This document shows, piece by piece, positions 55,229 to 63,923 of a stretch of 64,000 nucleotides of DNA. Each line of letters begins with the position of its first letter. The first letter of the stretch is position 1. The notes beneath the pieces are model-generated. The model ran no database searches. It was not told the origin of the DNA and saw only the letters and a program-made list of their open reading frames with translations. A program made the position numbers and the translations under genes. Source of the DNA: Burkholderia lata (lineage in GTDB: Bacteria; Pseudomonadota; Gammaproteobacteria; Burkholderiales; Burkholderiaceae); assembly GCF_902499335.1 (NCBI RefSeq), contig NZ_CABVQK010000017.1, positions 147,399 through 211,398 on the forward strand, written 5' to 3'.

Positions 55229-56272
55229 ATGTGGAGCTACATCCTCAAACGCCTGCTGCTGATGATTCCGACGCTCATCGGCGTGCTGACCCTCACGTTC
55301 GCGGTGATCCAGTTCGTGCCGGGCGGCCCCGTCGAACAGGCCGTGCAGGAATTGCGCAAGGGCGCGACGGAGCAGGGCGCGGTGCCGTTCGGGATGCGTG
55401 CGCACACCGGCGTCGACGCGCAGCAGCTCGCGCAGCTCAAGGCGCTGTACGGTTTCGACAAACCGCCGCTCGAACGCTACTGGCTGATGCTCAAGCGCTT
55501 CGCGCGCTTCGATCTCGGCGACAGCTACTTCCGCCACCAGAGCGTGTGGTCGCTGGTCGTGCAGAAACTGCCCGTGTCGATCAGCATCGGGCTGTGGACG
55601 TTCTTCCTCACGTACCTCATATCGGTGCCGCTCGGCATCGCGAAGGCGGTGCGCAACGGTTCGCCGTTCGACGTCGCCACGAGCCTCGTCGTGCTCGTCG
55701 GCTATGCGATTCCGGGCTTCGTGCTCGGCGTGCTGCTGCTCGTGCTGTTCGGCGGCGGCTCGTTCTGGCAGCTGTTCCCGCTGCGCGGGCTCACGTCGGA
55801 CAACTTCGCGCAGCTGTCGCTCGTCGGCAAGGTGCTCGATTACCTGTGGCACATCGCGCTGCCGATCACGGCCTCGGTCGTCGGCAGCTTCGCGGTCATC
55901 ACGATGCTCACGAAGAATGCGTTCCTCGACCAGATCCGCCGGCAATACGTGCTGACCGCGCGCGCGAAGGGGCTCTCCGAGCGCAGCGTGTTGTGGAAGC
56001 ACGTGTTCCGCAACGCGATGCTGCCGCTGATCGTCGGCTTCCCGGCCGCGTTCATCGGCGCGTTCTTCACGGGCAGCCTGCTGATCGAGACGCTGTTCTC
56101 GCTCGACGGCCTCGGGCTGCTGTCGTACGAATCGGTCGTGCGGCGCGACTATCCGGTCGTGCTCGGCACGCTGTACCTGTTCACGCTGATCGGGCTCGCG
56201 ACCAAGCTGATCTCCGATCTCTGCTATGTGTGGGTCGATCCGCGCATTCAATTCGACACCCTGGAGCGCTGA
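55229..56272 (+). CDS. yejB: Peptide ABC transporter permease (YejB)
   Basis: A 347-residue integral membrane permease with about six membrane segments. The N-terminus MWSYILKRLLLMIPTLIGVLTLTFAVIQFVPGGP and the EAA-type loop QYVLTARAKGLSERSVLWKHVFRNAMLPLI are diagnostic. Its insertion near residues 40-85 is typical of YejB over DppB. It lies 51 bases after yejA. Confidence 0.96.
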   Translation: MWSYILKRLLLMIPTLIGVLTLTFAVIQFVPGGPVEQAVQELRKGATEQGAVPFGMRAHTGVDAQQLAQLKALYGFDKPPLERYWLMLKRFARFDLGDSYFRHQSVWSLVVQKLPVSISIGLWTFFLTYLISVPLGIAKAVRNGSPFDVATSLVVLVGYAIPGFVLGVLLLVLFGGGSFWQLFPLRGLTSDNFAQLSLVGKVLDYLWHIALPITASVVGSFAVITMLTKNAFLDQIRRQYVLTARAKGLSERSVLWKHVFRNAMLPLIVGFPAAFIGAFFTGSLLIETLFSLDGLGLLSYESVVRRDYPVVLGTLYLFTLIGLATKLISDLCYVWVDPRIQFDTLER

Positions 56273-56320
56273 CATGAAACCGTCCGTCTGCATGCCCGGC
56301 GTCACCGGGCGAGGTGCGCG

Positions 56321-57418
56321 ATGAACCGGGCCGTCGTGTCATCCCGTATCGATGCGGCGCGCGCCCGCGTGTCGCCGTCGCCCGCGCGCCGCGTATGGCA
56401 ACGCTTCAGGCAGCAGCGCCTCGGCTACTGGAGCTTCGTGATCTTCTTCGTCGCGTTTGCCGCGAGTGTCGCGGCGCCGCTGTGGTCGAACGACAAGCCG
56501 CTCGTCGTGCGTTACGACGGCCAGTACTATTTCCCGCTGTTTCATGCGTATCCGGAGACGACCTTCGGCGGCGATTTCCCGACGCCGGCCGACTATCTCG
56601 ATCCGTATGTGCGCAAGCGGCTCGAGGCGCCGGGCAACTTCGTCGTCTACCCGCCGAACCGCTACTACTACGACACGCTGAACTACTTCTCGAATGTGCC
56701 GAACCCCGCGCCGCCGTCACGCGCGAACTGGCTCGGTACCGACGCGCAGGGGCGCGACCTGCTCGCGCGGCTCGTGTACGGGTTCCGCGTGTCGGTCGAG
56801 TTCGGGCTGATCCTGACCGTGATCGGCACGCTGCTCGGGATCGCCGCGGGCGCCGTGCAGGGCTTCTTCGGCGGGCGCATCGACATCGTCGGGCAGCGGC
56901 TGATCGAGATCTGGAGCTCGCTGCCCGAGCTGTACCTGCTGATCATCTTCGCGTCGATCTTCGAGCCGAGCTTCCTGCTGCTGATCGTGCTGCTGTCGCT
57001 GTTCGGCTGGATCGGGCTCGCCGACTACGTGCGTGCGGAATTCCTGCGCAACCGCACGCAGGACTACGTGCGCGCCGCGCGCGCGATGGGGCTCACGAAC
57101 TGGCAGATCATCTGGCGCCATGTGCTGCCGAACAGTCTCACGCCGGTGATCACGTTCCTGCCGTTCCGGATGAGCGGCTCGATCCTCGCGCTCACGAGCC
57201 TCGACTTCCTCGGGCTCGGCGTGCCGCCGCCGACCCCGAGCCTCGGCGAGCTGCTCGCGCAGGGCAAGGGCAACCTCGACGCCTGGTGGATCTCGCTGTC
57301 GACCTTCGGCGTGCTGGTCGCGACGCTGCTGCTGCTGACCTTCATGGGCGACGCGCTGCGCAACGCACTCGACACGCGGATCGCCGATTCGGTGCGCGCG
57401 GCGGGAGGCCAGCGATGA
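56321..57418 (+). CDS. yejE: Peptide ABC transporter permease (YejE)
   Basis: A 365-residue second permease. The first membrane segment is WSFVIFFVAFAASVAAPLW, followed by a YejE-specific periplasmic region (SNDKPLVVRYDGQYYFP, ETTFGGDFPTPADYLD). The core has NWLGTDAQGRDLLARLVYGFRVSVEFG and an EAA loop at DYVRAARAMGLTNWQIIWRHVLPNSL. Its stop overlaps the yejF ATG (ATGA). Confidence 0.96.
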   Translation: MNRAVVSSRIDAARARVSPSPARRVWQRFRQQRLGYWSFVIFFVAFAASVAAPLWSNDKPLVVRYDGQYYFPLFHAYPETTFGGDFPTPADYLDPYVRKRLEAPGNFVVYPPNRYYYDTLNYFSNVPNPAPPSRANWLGTDAQGRDLLARLVYGFRVSVEFGLILTVIGTLLGIAAGAVQGFFGGRIDIVGQRLIEIWSSLPELYLLIIFASIFEPSFLLLIVLLSLFGWIGLADYVRAEFLRNRTQDYVRAARAMGLTNWQIIWRHVLPNSLTPVITFLPFRMSGSILALTSLDFLGLGVPPPTPSLGELLAQGKGNLDAWWISLSTFGVLVATLLLLTFMGDALRNALDTRIADSVRAAGGQR

Positions 57419-59037
57419 GCGAAGCGGTCGTATCGACGCAGCAAGAACCGCTGCTGGCGCTCGAGCACCTGCATGTGCGCTTCGGCGACACGGTCGCGGT
57501 GGACGACGTGACGCTCGCGATCGGTCGCGGCGAGCGCGTCGCGCTGGTGGGCGAGTCGGGGTCGGGCAAGAGCGTGACCGCACTGTCGATCCTGCGGCTG
57601 CTGCGCGACGCCGACGTAAGCGGCGCGATCCGCTTCGCGGGGCAGGACCTGGCGGCCAGGAGCGAGCGCGAGATGCGCGGGCTGCGCGGCTCGGACATCG
57701 CGATGATCTTCCAGGAGCCGATGACCGCGCTCAACCCGCTGTATACGATCGGCGTGCAGATCGGCGAGACGATCGTGCTGCACGACGGCGTATCGGCCGT
57801 CGAGGCGCGCAAGCGTGCGATCGCGCTGCTCGCGCGCACGGGCATCGCGGAGCCGGAGAGGCGCGTCGACAGTTATCCGCACCAGTTGTCGGGCGGCCAG
57901 CGGCAGCGCGCGATGATCGCGATGGCGCTTGCCTGCCGGCCGCGCCTGCTGCTGGCCGACGAGCCGACCACCGCGCTCGACGTGACGATCCGCGCGCAGA
58001 TCGTCGATCTGCTGCTGGAACTGCAGCGCGAGGAAGCGGAAAAGCGCGGGATGGCGATCCTGCTGATCACGCACGACCTGAATCTCGTGCGGCACTTCGC
58101 GGATCGCGTCGCGGTGATGGAGCATGGCCGGCTCGTCGAGAGCGGGCCCGTCGAGCGGATCTTCGCGGAACCCGAGCATCCGTATACGCAGCGGCTGCTG
58201 AACAGCCGGCCGCAACGCGCGGTCGCGCCGGTGATGCCGATCGCGCCGGTCGTGCTCGATGCGCACCACGTGAGCGTGCAGTTCGCGCGCAAGCGGCCGG
58301 GCATCGCGGGCTGGTTCGGCTCGGTGCCCGTGACGGCCGTCGCGGACGTGTCGGTGTCGGTGCGGCAGGGCGAGACGCTCGGCATCGTCGGCGAATCGGG
58401 GTCGGGGAAATCGACGCTCGCGATGGCGCTGCTCGGCCTGCAGAAGACGGCCGGCGGCACGATCGAATTCCAGGGGCGCGCGCTGTCGACCTATCGCGGC
58501 CGCGAGCAGACCACGCTGCGCTCGAACATGCAGGTCGTCTTTCAGGATCCGTTCAGTTCGCTTTCACCGCGTCACACGATCGAGCGGATCGTCGGCGAGG
58601 GGCTCGAACTGCATCGCCCGGACATGACGCCCGATGGGCGCCGCGCGAAGTCGCTCGCGGTGCTGCGCGAAGTCGGCCTCGACCGCACGGTGCTGCACCG
58701 TTATCCGCACGAATTCTCGGGCGGGCAGCGCCAGCGGATCGCGATCGCACGCGCGCTGGTGCTGGAGCCGCGCATCCTGATCCTCGACGAGCCGACCTCC
58801 GCGCTCGACGTGTCGATCCAGCAGCAGGTGCTGAAACTGCTCGCGAATTTGCAACAGAAATACAACCTCGGCTATGTGTTCATCAGCCATGACCTGGAGG
58901 TGATCGGGGCGATGGCGCACCGCGTCGCGGTGATGCAGGACGGGGCCGTCGTCGAGTCGGGAGAGGTGGCCGACATCTTCACCAAGCCGTCACATCCTTA
59001 CACACAAAAGCTGTTGAAAGCGGTCTGGAAAGCGTGA
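57415..59037 (+). CDS. yejF: Peptide ABC transporter ATPase (YejF)
   Basis: A 540-residue protein with two fused ABC ATPase domains. Both Walker A motifs are GESGSGKS (about 47 and 326), both signature motifs are SGGQRQR, and Walker B segments LLADEPTTALD and LILDEPTSALD are intact. Domain 1 (about 10-265) corresponds to DppD type and domain 2 (about 285-540) to DppF type. It energises the YejBE channel. Translationally coupled to yejE. Confidence 0.96.
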   Translation: MSEAVVSTQQEPLLALEHLHVRFGDTVAVDDVTLAIGRGERVALVGESGSGKSVTALSILRLLRDADVSGAIRFAGQDLAARSEREMRGLRGSDIAMIFQEPMTALNPLYTIGVQIGETIVLHDGVSAVEARKRAIALLARTGIAEPERRVDSYPHQLSGGQRQRAMIAMALACRPRLLLADEPTTALDVTIRAQIVDLLLELQREEAEKRGMAILLITHDLNLVRHFADRVAVMEHGRLVESGPVERIFAEPEHPYTQRLLNSRPQRAVAPVMPIAPVVLDAHHVSVQFARKRPGIAGWFGSVPVTAVADVSVSVRQGETLGIVGESGSGKSTLAMALLGLQKTAGGTIEFQGRALSTYRGREQTTLRSNMQVVFQDPFSSLSPRHTIERIVGEGLELHRPDMTPDGRRAKSLAVLREVGLDRTVLHRYPHEFSGGQRQRIAIARALVLEPRILILDEPTSALDVSIQQQVLKLLANLQQKYNLGYVFISHDLEVIGAMAHRVAVMQDGAVVESGEVADIFTKPSHPYTQKLLKAVWKA

Positions 59038-59165
59038 TAGGCCACCAATGGTCTGACTATCTCGATTGTATTTATTAATTTGTTTTGACAAACGATTACG
59101 CGCTGGCTAGTATCGACCGAAATTTTCCGCCAATCAGCTGATTTTTAAGCAAATTCCATCGACCA

Positions 59166-59840
59166 ATGCAGCATCGATCCCTGACCCAGGCATGCGCGCG
59201 CACCATCGCCGGGCTGTTCATCGGCGCCCTGTTTGCAGCAGCTCCCGGCGCGTTCGCCGACGAAGTCAGCAGTTTTAACCAAAATGCCACGAATTCGACG
59301 CAGAACGCGTCGAATTCCTCCCTCCAGCAGACCAGCACGCAGCCGTCGAGCGGCGGCGCGAAGTCGTTCCTCGCCGGCATGGCCGGCAAGGCAGGCGACG
59401 TGGTCGTCGGCGCGCTGAACATGATCGGCGTGCGTTATCGCTGGGGCGGCAACTCGCCGGATTCGGGCCTCGACTGCAGCGGCTTCGTGCGCTACGTGTT
59501 CCAGGACACCCTCGGCATGTCGCTGCCGCGCCGTGCGGAAGAGATGAGCCGCGTCGGCGAGAAGGTGAGCATGAGCAACCTCAAGCCGGGCGACCTCGTG
59601 TTTTTCAACACGATGCGCCGTACGTTCTCGCACGTCGGCATCTACATCGGCGACAACAAGTTCGTGCACTCGCCGTCGACGGGCAGCACCATCCGCGTCG
59701 ACGATCTCGACAGCGGCTACTGGGAAAAGCGTTTCACCGGCGCGCGCCGGCTTGAATCGGAGTTCCCGATGAAGCCCGAAGACCTGCGTCAGCGCGTGCG
59801 CGCGACGATCGGCGACGATTCGGCGAACGGCAGCAACTGA
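59166..59840 (+). CDS. NlpC/P60 family cell-wall hydrolase (C40 peptidase)
   Basis: A 224-residue exported protein. The signal peptide ends at about 31 (PGAFA), then a short Asn/Gln/Ser/Thr-rich linker (about 35-62, FNQNATNSTQNASNSS) precedes the NlpC/P60 domain. Catalytic Cys104 is in GLDCSGFVRYVF, His156 in FSHVGIYIG and a third polar His168 in FVHSPS. It probably cleaves gamma-D-glutamyl-DAP bonds in peptidoglycan, in the periplasm or outside the cell. No SH3 or LysM domain is present, so targeting is unclear. Confidence 0.92.
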   Translation: MQHRSLTQACARTIAGLFIGALFAAAPGAFADEVSSFNQNATNSTQNASNSSLQQTSTQPSSGGAKSFLAGMAGKAGDVVVGALNMIGVRYRWGGNSPDSGLDCSGFVRYVFQDTLGMSLPRRAEEMSRVGEKVSMSNLKPGDLVFFNTMRRTFSHVGIYIGDNKFVHSPSTGSTIRVDDLDSGYWEKRFTGARRLESEFPMKPEDLRQRVRATIGDDSANGSN

Positions 59841-59867
59841 CGTTCGACGGCCAGCCCGGCCGGATCG

Positions 59868-59904
59868 AAAAAAACCCTGTCACCGAAAGGCGGCAGGGTT
59901 TTTT
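59868..59904. terminator. Rho-independent terminator between the C40 and patatin genes
   Basis: AAAAAACCCTG and CAGGGTTTTTT enclose a loop that can itself fold. Its symmetry would serve both convergent genes. Confidence 0.85.
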
Positions 59905-59987
59905 GTTTTGGGGCGGTGCAAACGGCGAGCTGAAAGCCGTTCCGCCGTTGGCGGCCGGCGGTGCGCGCCGGCCTGCGCATCGCGTGC

Positions 59988-60902
59988 TTACGCGACAGCC
60001 GCGCCGCGCGCTGCCGCGAGCTTGCGCTGCAGCTCCGGCATGATGCGCGCGACGGCTTCCTCGCCTGCGAGAATCGCCGCGTTGCGCTGGTTGAAGTCGC
60101 TGCCGCCCATGGCCGCGAGGTTCGGGCGGATCACGACGTCCGCGTACTTGTCGAGCTCGTAGGTCTTGATCGTCTGGCCCATGATCGTAAAGGTCTGCAG
60201 CAGCATCTCGATCGGGTTGTTGGTTGCGGCGCCGTCCGGCCGGGCCGAGATGTCGACCGCGATCACGAAGCTCGCACCCATCTTGCGCGCGTAGGATGCG
60301 GGCACGGGGCTCACGAGGCCGCCGTCGACATACTCGCGGTTGCCGATCTTCACCGGCTCGAACACCGACGGCACGCTGCACGATGCGCGCACCGCGAGCC
60401 CCGTGTTGCCTTGCTGGAACAGGATCGGCTGACCGCTCTGCAGGTCCGTCGCGACGACGCCGAGCGGCTTCGCCATTTTCTCGATCGGCCGGTTGTTGAG
60501 CGTCTTGTTCAGGAAGTTCTGCAGCGCCACGCCCTGCAGCAGCCCGCGCGAGCGGAACGGCAGCGCCCAGTCGCTGATCGCCGCCTGATCCATGTCGAGC
60601 GCGATCTTGTTGATCTGCAGCGCGCTCATGCCCGATGCATAGAGTGCGCCGACCACCGAGCCCGCGCTCGTGCCCGCGACGATTTCGACCGGGATGCCGC
60701 GCGCCTCGAGTGCTTTCAGGACGCCGATATGCGAAAAGCCGCGCGCGGCGCCACCGCCGAGCGCGATGCCGATCTTCACGGGCTTTTCCTGCGGCAGTGC
60801 CGTGCCGGGGCGGGATTTGTCGCCGAACGACGTACAGGCGGCGAGGCTGGCGGACGCGGCAGCGATCGTGAAGTGGCGGCGCGACAGGCGAGGGGACGAC
60901 AT
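59988..60902 (-). CDS. Patatin-like phospholipase lipoprotein (RssA-like)
   Basis: A 304-residue serine hydrolase. A signal sequence with a twin Arg (SRRHFTIAAASASLAAC) ends in a lipobox with Cys23, suggesting Tat or Sec export and membrane anchoring. The oxyanion loop GGGAARG is at 49-55, nucleophile Ser79 is in GTSAGS and catalytic Asp193 in VDGGL. A phospholipase A-type activity is expected from the family. It is convergent with the C40 peptidase and divergent from gltX. Confidence 0.9.
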   Translation of the reverse strand: MSSPRLSRRHFTIAAASASLAACTSFGDKSRPGTALPQEKPVKIGIALGGGAARGFSHIGVLKALEARGIPVEIVAGTSAGSVVGALYASGMSALQINKIALDMDQAAISDWALPFRSRGLLQGVALQNFLNKTLNNRPIEKMAKPLGVVATDLQSGQPILFQQGNTGLAVRASCSVPSVFEPVKIGNREYVDGGLVSPVPASYARKMGASFVIAVDISARPDGAATNNPIEMLLQTFTIMGQTIKTYELDKYADVVIRPNLAAMGGSDFNQRNAAILAGEEAVARIMPELQRKLAAARGAAVA

Positions 60903-61045
60903 CGAATGGTTCTCCGGCGGCTTGGCGGCGGGTTACACGGCCCGCGGCGGCGATAGGTTCCGAGCGGCCGCGCGGCAGGTTCCGTGCGGCCGGTGCCGCG
61001 CCGGCTGGCGGCCGCGGCGCGCACATCATAAAGCAAGCGGCGCGC

Positions 61046-61073
61046 TTGGCGCGATGTCCGGCGCGAGTATAAT
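61046..61073 (+). promoter_or_regulatory. Promoter of gltX
   Basis: TTGGCG and a perfect TATAAT with a 16-base spacer. The leader to the ATG at 61183 is about 100 bases, which argues against the long in-frame upstream extension being translated. Confidence 0.65.
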
Positions 61074-61182
61074 TCCGGCTTCTTTCCCGTTCCGGGCGTC
61101 GCCGGCCCCGTTGCTGTCCGGGCTGCCGCCGTCGATCCCGCGTCGAATCATTCATGCGCCCCAGGCGTTCGAGTTACCGTTT

Positions 61183-62592
61183 ATGACCCGTCCTGTCCGT
61201 ACCCGCTTCGCGCCGAGTCCCACCGGCTTCATCCACCTTGGCAACATCCGCTCCGCACTCTATCCGTGGGCGTTCGCCCGCAAGATGAAGGGCACGTTCG
61301 TGCTGCGCATCGAGGATACCGACGTCGAGCGCTCGTCGCAGGAAGCGGTCGACGCGATCCTCGAGGGGATGCAATGGCTCGGCCTGGATTTCGACGAAGG
61401 CCCGATCTACCAGATGCAGCGGATGGACCGCTATCGCGAGGTGCTCGCGCAGATGCTGGAGAAGGGCCTCGCGTACCCGTGCTACATGTCGGCCGAGGAG
61501 CTCGACGCACTGCGCGAACGCCAGCGCGAAGCCGGCCTGAAGCCGCGCTATGACGGCACGTGGCGTCCGGAGCCCGGCAAGGTGCTGCCGGAGCCGCCGG
61601 CTGGCGTGAAGCCGGTGCTGCGCTTCCGCAATCCGCTGACCGGCACGGTCGTGTGGGAAGACGCCGTAAAGGGGCGTGTCGAGATCTCGAACGAGGAACT
61701 CGACGACCTCGTGATCGCGCGCCCGGACGGCACGCCGATCTACAACTTCTGCGTGGTGGTGGACGACATGGACATGGGCATCACGCACGTGATCCGTGGC
61801 GACGACCACGTGAACAACACGCCGCGCCAGATCAACATCCTGAATGCGCTCGGCGGCGAGGCGCCCGTCTATGCGCACCTGCCGACCGTGCTGAACGAGC
61901 AGGGCGAGAAGATGAGCAAGCGGCATGGCGCGATGAGCGTGATGGCGTACCGCGACGCGGGCTTCCTGCCCGAAGCCGTCGTCAACTATCTCGCGCGACT
62001 CGGCTGGTCGCACGGCGACGCCGAGATCTTCTCGCGCGAGCAGTTCGTCGAATGGTTCGATCTCGAGCACCTCGGCAAGTCGCCCGCGCAGTACGACCAC
62101 AGCAAGCTGAGCTGGCTGAACGCGCATTACATCAAGGAAGCCGGCAACGCGCGCCTCGCCGAGCTGGCCAAGCCGTTCCTTTCCGCACTCGGCATCGACG
62201 ATGCGGCGCTCGCGACGGGCCCCGCGCTCGAAGCGGTGGTCGGGCTGATGAAGGATCGCGCGACGACGGTCAAGGAGATCGCGGAAGGCGCCACGATGTT
62301 CTACCGTGTGCCGGCACCGGAAGCCGATGCGCTTGCGCAGCACGTGACCGATGCGGTGCGCCCGGCGCTGGCCGATCTCGTCGCTGCATTGAAGGCAGCC
62401 GACTGGACGAAGGAAGCCGTGTCCGCGGCGCTGAAGGCGACGCTCGGCACGCACAAGCTGAAGATGCCGCAACTCGCGATGCCGGTGCGTCTGCTGGTGG
62501 CGGGTACGACGCACACGCCGTCGATCGATGCGGTGCTCGTGTTGTTCGGTCGCGATGTCGTGGTGTCGCGTATCGAGGCCGTGCTGGCCTGA
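61183..62592 (+). CDS. gltX: Glutamyl-tRNA synthetase
   Basis: Class I synthetase of 469 residues. The HIGH-type motif is PSPTGFIHLGN near the start, the KMSKR motif lies in GEKMSKRHGAMSV and the zinc-independent insertion typical of betaproteobacteria is present (CYMSAEELDALRERQREAG). The anticodon-binding C-terminus is complete. Directly downstream lie three tRNA-Glu genes, its substrates, as part of a tRNA array. Confidence 0.98.
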   Translation: MTRPVRTRFAPSPTGFIHLGNIRSALYPWAFARKMKGTFVLRIEDTDVERSSQEAVDAILEGMQWLGLDFDEGPIYQMQRMDRYREVLAQMLEKGLAYPCYMSAEELDALRERQREAGLKPRYDGTWRPEPGKVLPEPPAGVKPVLRFRNPLTGTVVWEDAVKGRVEISNEELDDLVIARPDGTPIYNFCVVVDDMDMGITHVIRGDDHVNNTPRQINILNALGGEAPVYAHLPTVLNEQGEKMSKRHGAMSVMAYRDAGFLPEAVVNYLARLGWSHGDAEIFSREQFVEWFDLEHLGKSPAQYDHSKLSWLNAHYIKEAGNARLAELAKPFLSALGIDDAALATGPALEAVVGLMKDRATTVKEIAEGATMFYRVPAPEADALAQHVTDAVRPALADLVAALKAADWTKEAVSAALKATLGTHKLKMPQLAMPVRLLVAGTTHTPSIDAVLVLFGRDVVVSRIEAVLA

Positions 62593-62673
62593 GGTTCGGG
62601 TGCGAGTGAAGCTGCCCGAGCGTGACATCGCGGCAGCTTCGCAAAAAATTTCGCTCGAATCGCAAAAAGGGTA

Positions 62674-62702
62674 TTTACAAGTTCAAAGTAGCTCCATATA
62701 AT
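62674..62702 (+). promoter_or_regulatory. Promoter of the tRNA array
   Basis: TTTACA, 17 bases, TATAAT: a near-perfect promoter ending 20 bases before tRNA-Ala. The sequence is distinctly A/T-rich for this genome. Confidence 0.8.
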
Positions 62703-62721
62703 CTCATTTCTGTTCTGCAAG

Positions 62722-62797
<76 letters not shown>

Positions 62798-62938
62798 TCA
62801 GAACAAGCTGAGTTGATTTTGGAAGCAGCAGTGGTAGTAATAAATGCTTCACAAAATGATTCAAAGCAGTTAGAATTTCGGCCTTCGCTGTTGATTGAAA
62901 AGTGAATAGCGAAAGTCAGACAGATCTGAAAAGATTTT

Positions 62939-63014
62939 GTCCCCTTCGTCTAGAGGCCTAGGACATCACCCTTTCACGGTGAGTACAGGGGTTCGAATCC
63001 CCTAGGGGACGCCA
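62939..63014 (+). tRNA. tRNA-Glu (UUC), copy 1
   Basis: Acceptor GTCCCCT pairs with AGGGGAC. Anticodon TTC lies in the CCTTTCACG loop region. Encoded CCA. 76 bases, identical to the copies at 63234 and 63531. Confidence 0.96.
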
Positions 63015-63093
63015 GATTCAGCGGCGTTTCGTAGAAATGTCGCAAAGCTTGCAGGAACGTAACCGACGTCCTGCAGGTGAGGGTAAGAAAGCT

Positions 63094-63170
63094 GGAGCGG
63101 TAGTTCAGTCGGTTAGAATACCGGCCTGTCACGCCGGGGGTCGCGGGTTCGAGTCCCGTCCGCTCCGCCA
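63094..63170 (+). tRNA. tRNA-Asp (GUC), copy 1
   Basis: Acceptor GGAGCGG pairs with CCGCTCC. Anticodon GTC in CCTGTCACG. CCA encoded, 77 bases. The D-loop reads AGTCGGTTAG where copies 2 and 3 have AGTTGGTTAG. Confidence 0.96.
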
Positions 63171-63212
63171 GAACGAAGCCCGTTCAAGACGTTTTTGAGC
63201 GGGCTTTTGTAT
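63171..63212 (+). terminator. Hairpin after tRNA-Asp copy 1
   Basis: GAAGCCCGTTCAA... pairs with ...TTGAGCGGGCTTTT and a T-run follows. It is a plausible terminator, or a processing hairpin if the array is co-transcribed. Confidence 0.6.
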
Positions 63213-63233
63213 TAAAGATGTAAGCAGTACGTT

Positions 63234-63309
63234 GTCCCCTTCGTCTAGAGGCCTAGGACATCACCCTTTCACGGTGAGTACAGGGGTTCGAATCCCCTAG
63301 GGGACGCCA
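63234..63309 (+). tRNA. tRNA-Glu (UUC), copy 2
   Basis: Same 76 bases as copy 1, with anticodon TTC and encoded CCA. Starts 295 bases after copy 1. Confidence 0.96.
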
Positions 63310-63387
63310 GATTCAGCGGCGTTTCATGGAAGTGTCGCAACACATGCAGGAACGTGACGATGTCCTGCAGGTGGGAGTAAGAAAGCT

Positions 63388-63464
63388 GGAGCGGTAGTTC
63401 AGTTGGTTAGAATACCGGCCTGTCACGCCGGGGGTCGCGGGTTCGAGCCCCGTCCGCTCCGCCA
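63388..63464 (+). tRNA. tRNA-Asp (GUC), copy 2
   Basis: Same fold and anticodon as copy 1, 77 bases. It differs in the T-loop (TTCGAGC where the others have TTCGAGT), a loop position that should not break pairing. Confidence 0.95.
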
Positions 63465-63508
63465 GAACGAAGCCCGTTCAAAGAACGTTTTTTGAACGGG
63501 CTTTTGCA
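63465..63508 (+). terminator. Hairpin after tRNA-Asp copy 2
   Basis: GAAGCCCGTTCAAAGAACG pairs with the TTTGAACGGGCTTTT half. Related in sequence to the hairpin after copy 1. Confidence 0.6.
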
Positions 63509-63530
63509 TTAAAGGTGTAAGCAGTACGTT

Positions 63531-63606
63531 GTCCCCTTCGTCTAGAGGCCTAGGACATCACCCTTTCACGGTGAGTACAGGGGTTCGAATCCCCTAGGGG
63601 ACGCCA
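63531..63606 (+). tRNA. tRNA-Glu (UUC), copy 3
   Basis: Identical 76-base sequence to copies 1 and 2. Starts 297 bases after copy 2. Confidence 0.96.
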
Positions 63607-63684
63607 GATTCAGCGGCGTTTCGTAGAAGTGCCGCAACGCTTGCAGGAGCGTGACGATGTCCTGCAGGTGAGAGTAAGAAAGCT

Positions 63685-63761
63685 GGAGCGGTAGTTCAGT
63701 TGGTTAGAATACCGGCCTGTCACGCCGGGGGTCGCGGGTTCGAGTCCCGTCCGCTCCGCCA
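63685..63761 (+). tRNA. tRNA-Asp (GUC), copy 3
   Basis: 77 bases, anticodon GTC, encoded CCA. Its 3' end from 63741 onward is repeated at 63924 (see repeat). Confidence 0.96.
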
Positions 63762-63817
63762 GAAAATGAAGAAGCCCGCCTTGTGCGGGCTTTTTCATTT
63801 GCGTTCCCGGTTGCGCC
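63741..63817. repeat. Repeat copy 1: tRNA-Asp 3' end plus terminator
   Basis: These 77 bases (tRNA-Asp 3' end from CGAGTCCCG to CCA, its terminator and about 20 bases beyond) are repeated without a difference at 63924-64000. The repeat may be longer because the second copy runs into the window end. Confidence 0.93.
63771..63795 (+). terminator. Terminator of the tRNA array
   Basis: AAGCCCGC-CTTGT-GCGGGCTT stem with a T-tail, beginning 10 bases after tRNA-Asp copy 3. Confidence 0.85.
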
Positions 63818-63923
63818 CGCTGGCGGGCACGATTCTGCGGAGCGGAGGAAGCCGCCTGCGCGGCTTCCGGCGGGACTCGAAGGGATGCGCGTGCACGCGC
63901 ATCCGCGGCCTGCAGGATGTAGG

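Noticed and set aside
60670..61182. In-frame extension of gltX by 171 codons
   Set aside because: It runs over the patatin gene and the gltX promoter. Normal GltX length begins at 61183.
62939..63761. CRISPR-like regular repeats
   Set aside because: The repeats are complete tRNA genes with cloverleaf pairing; spacing and content do not fit a CRISPR array.
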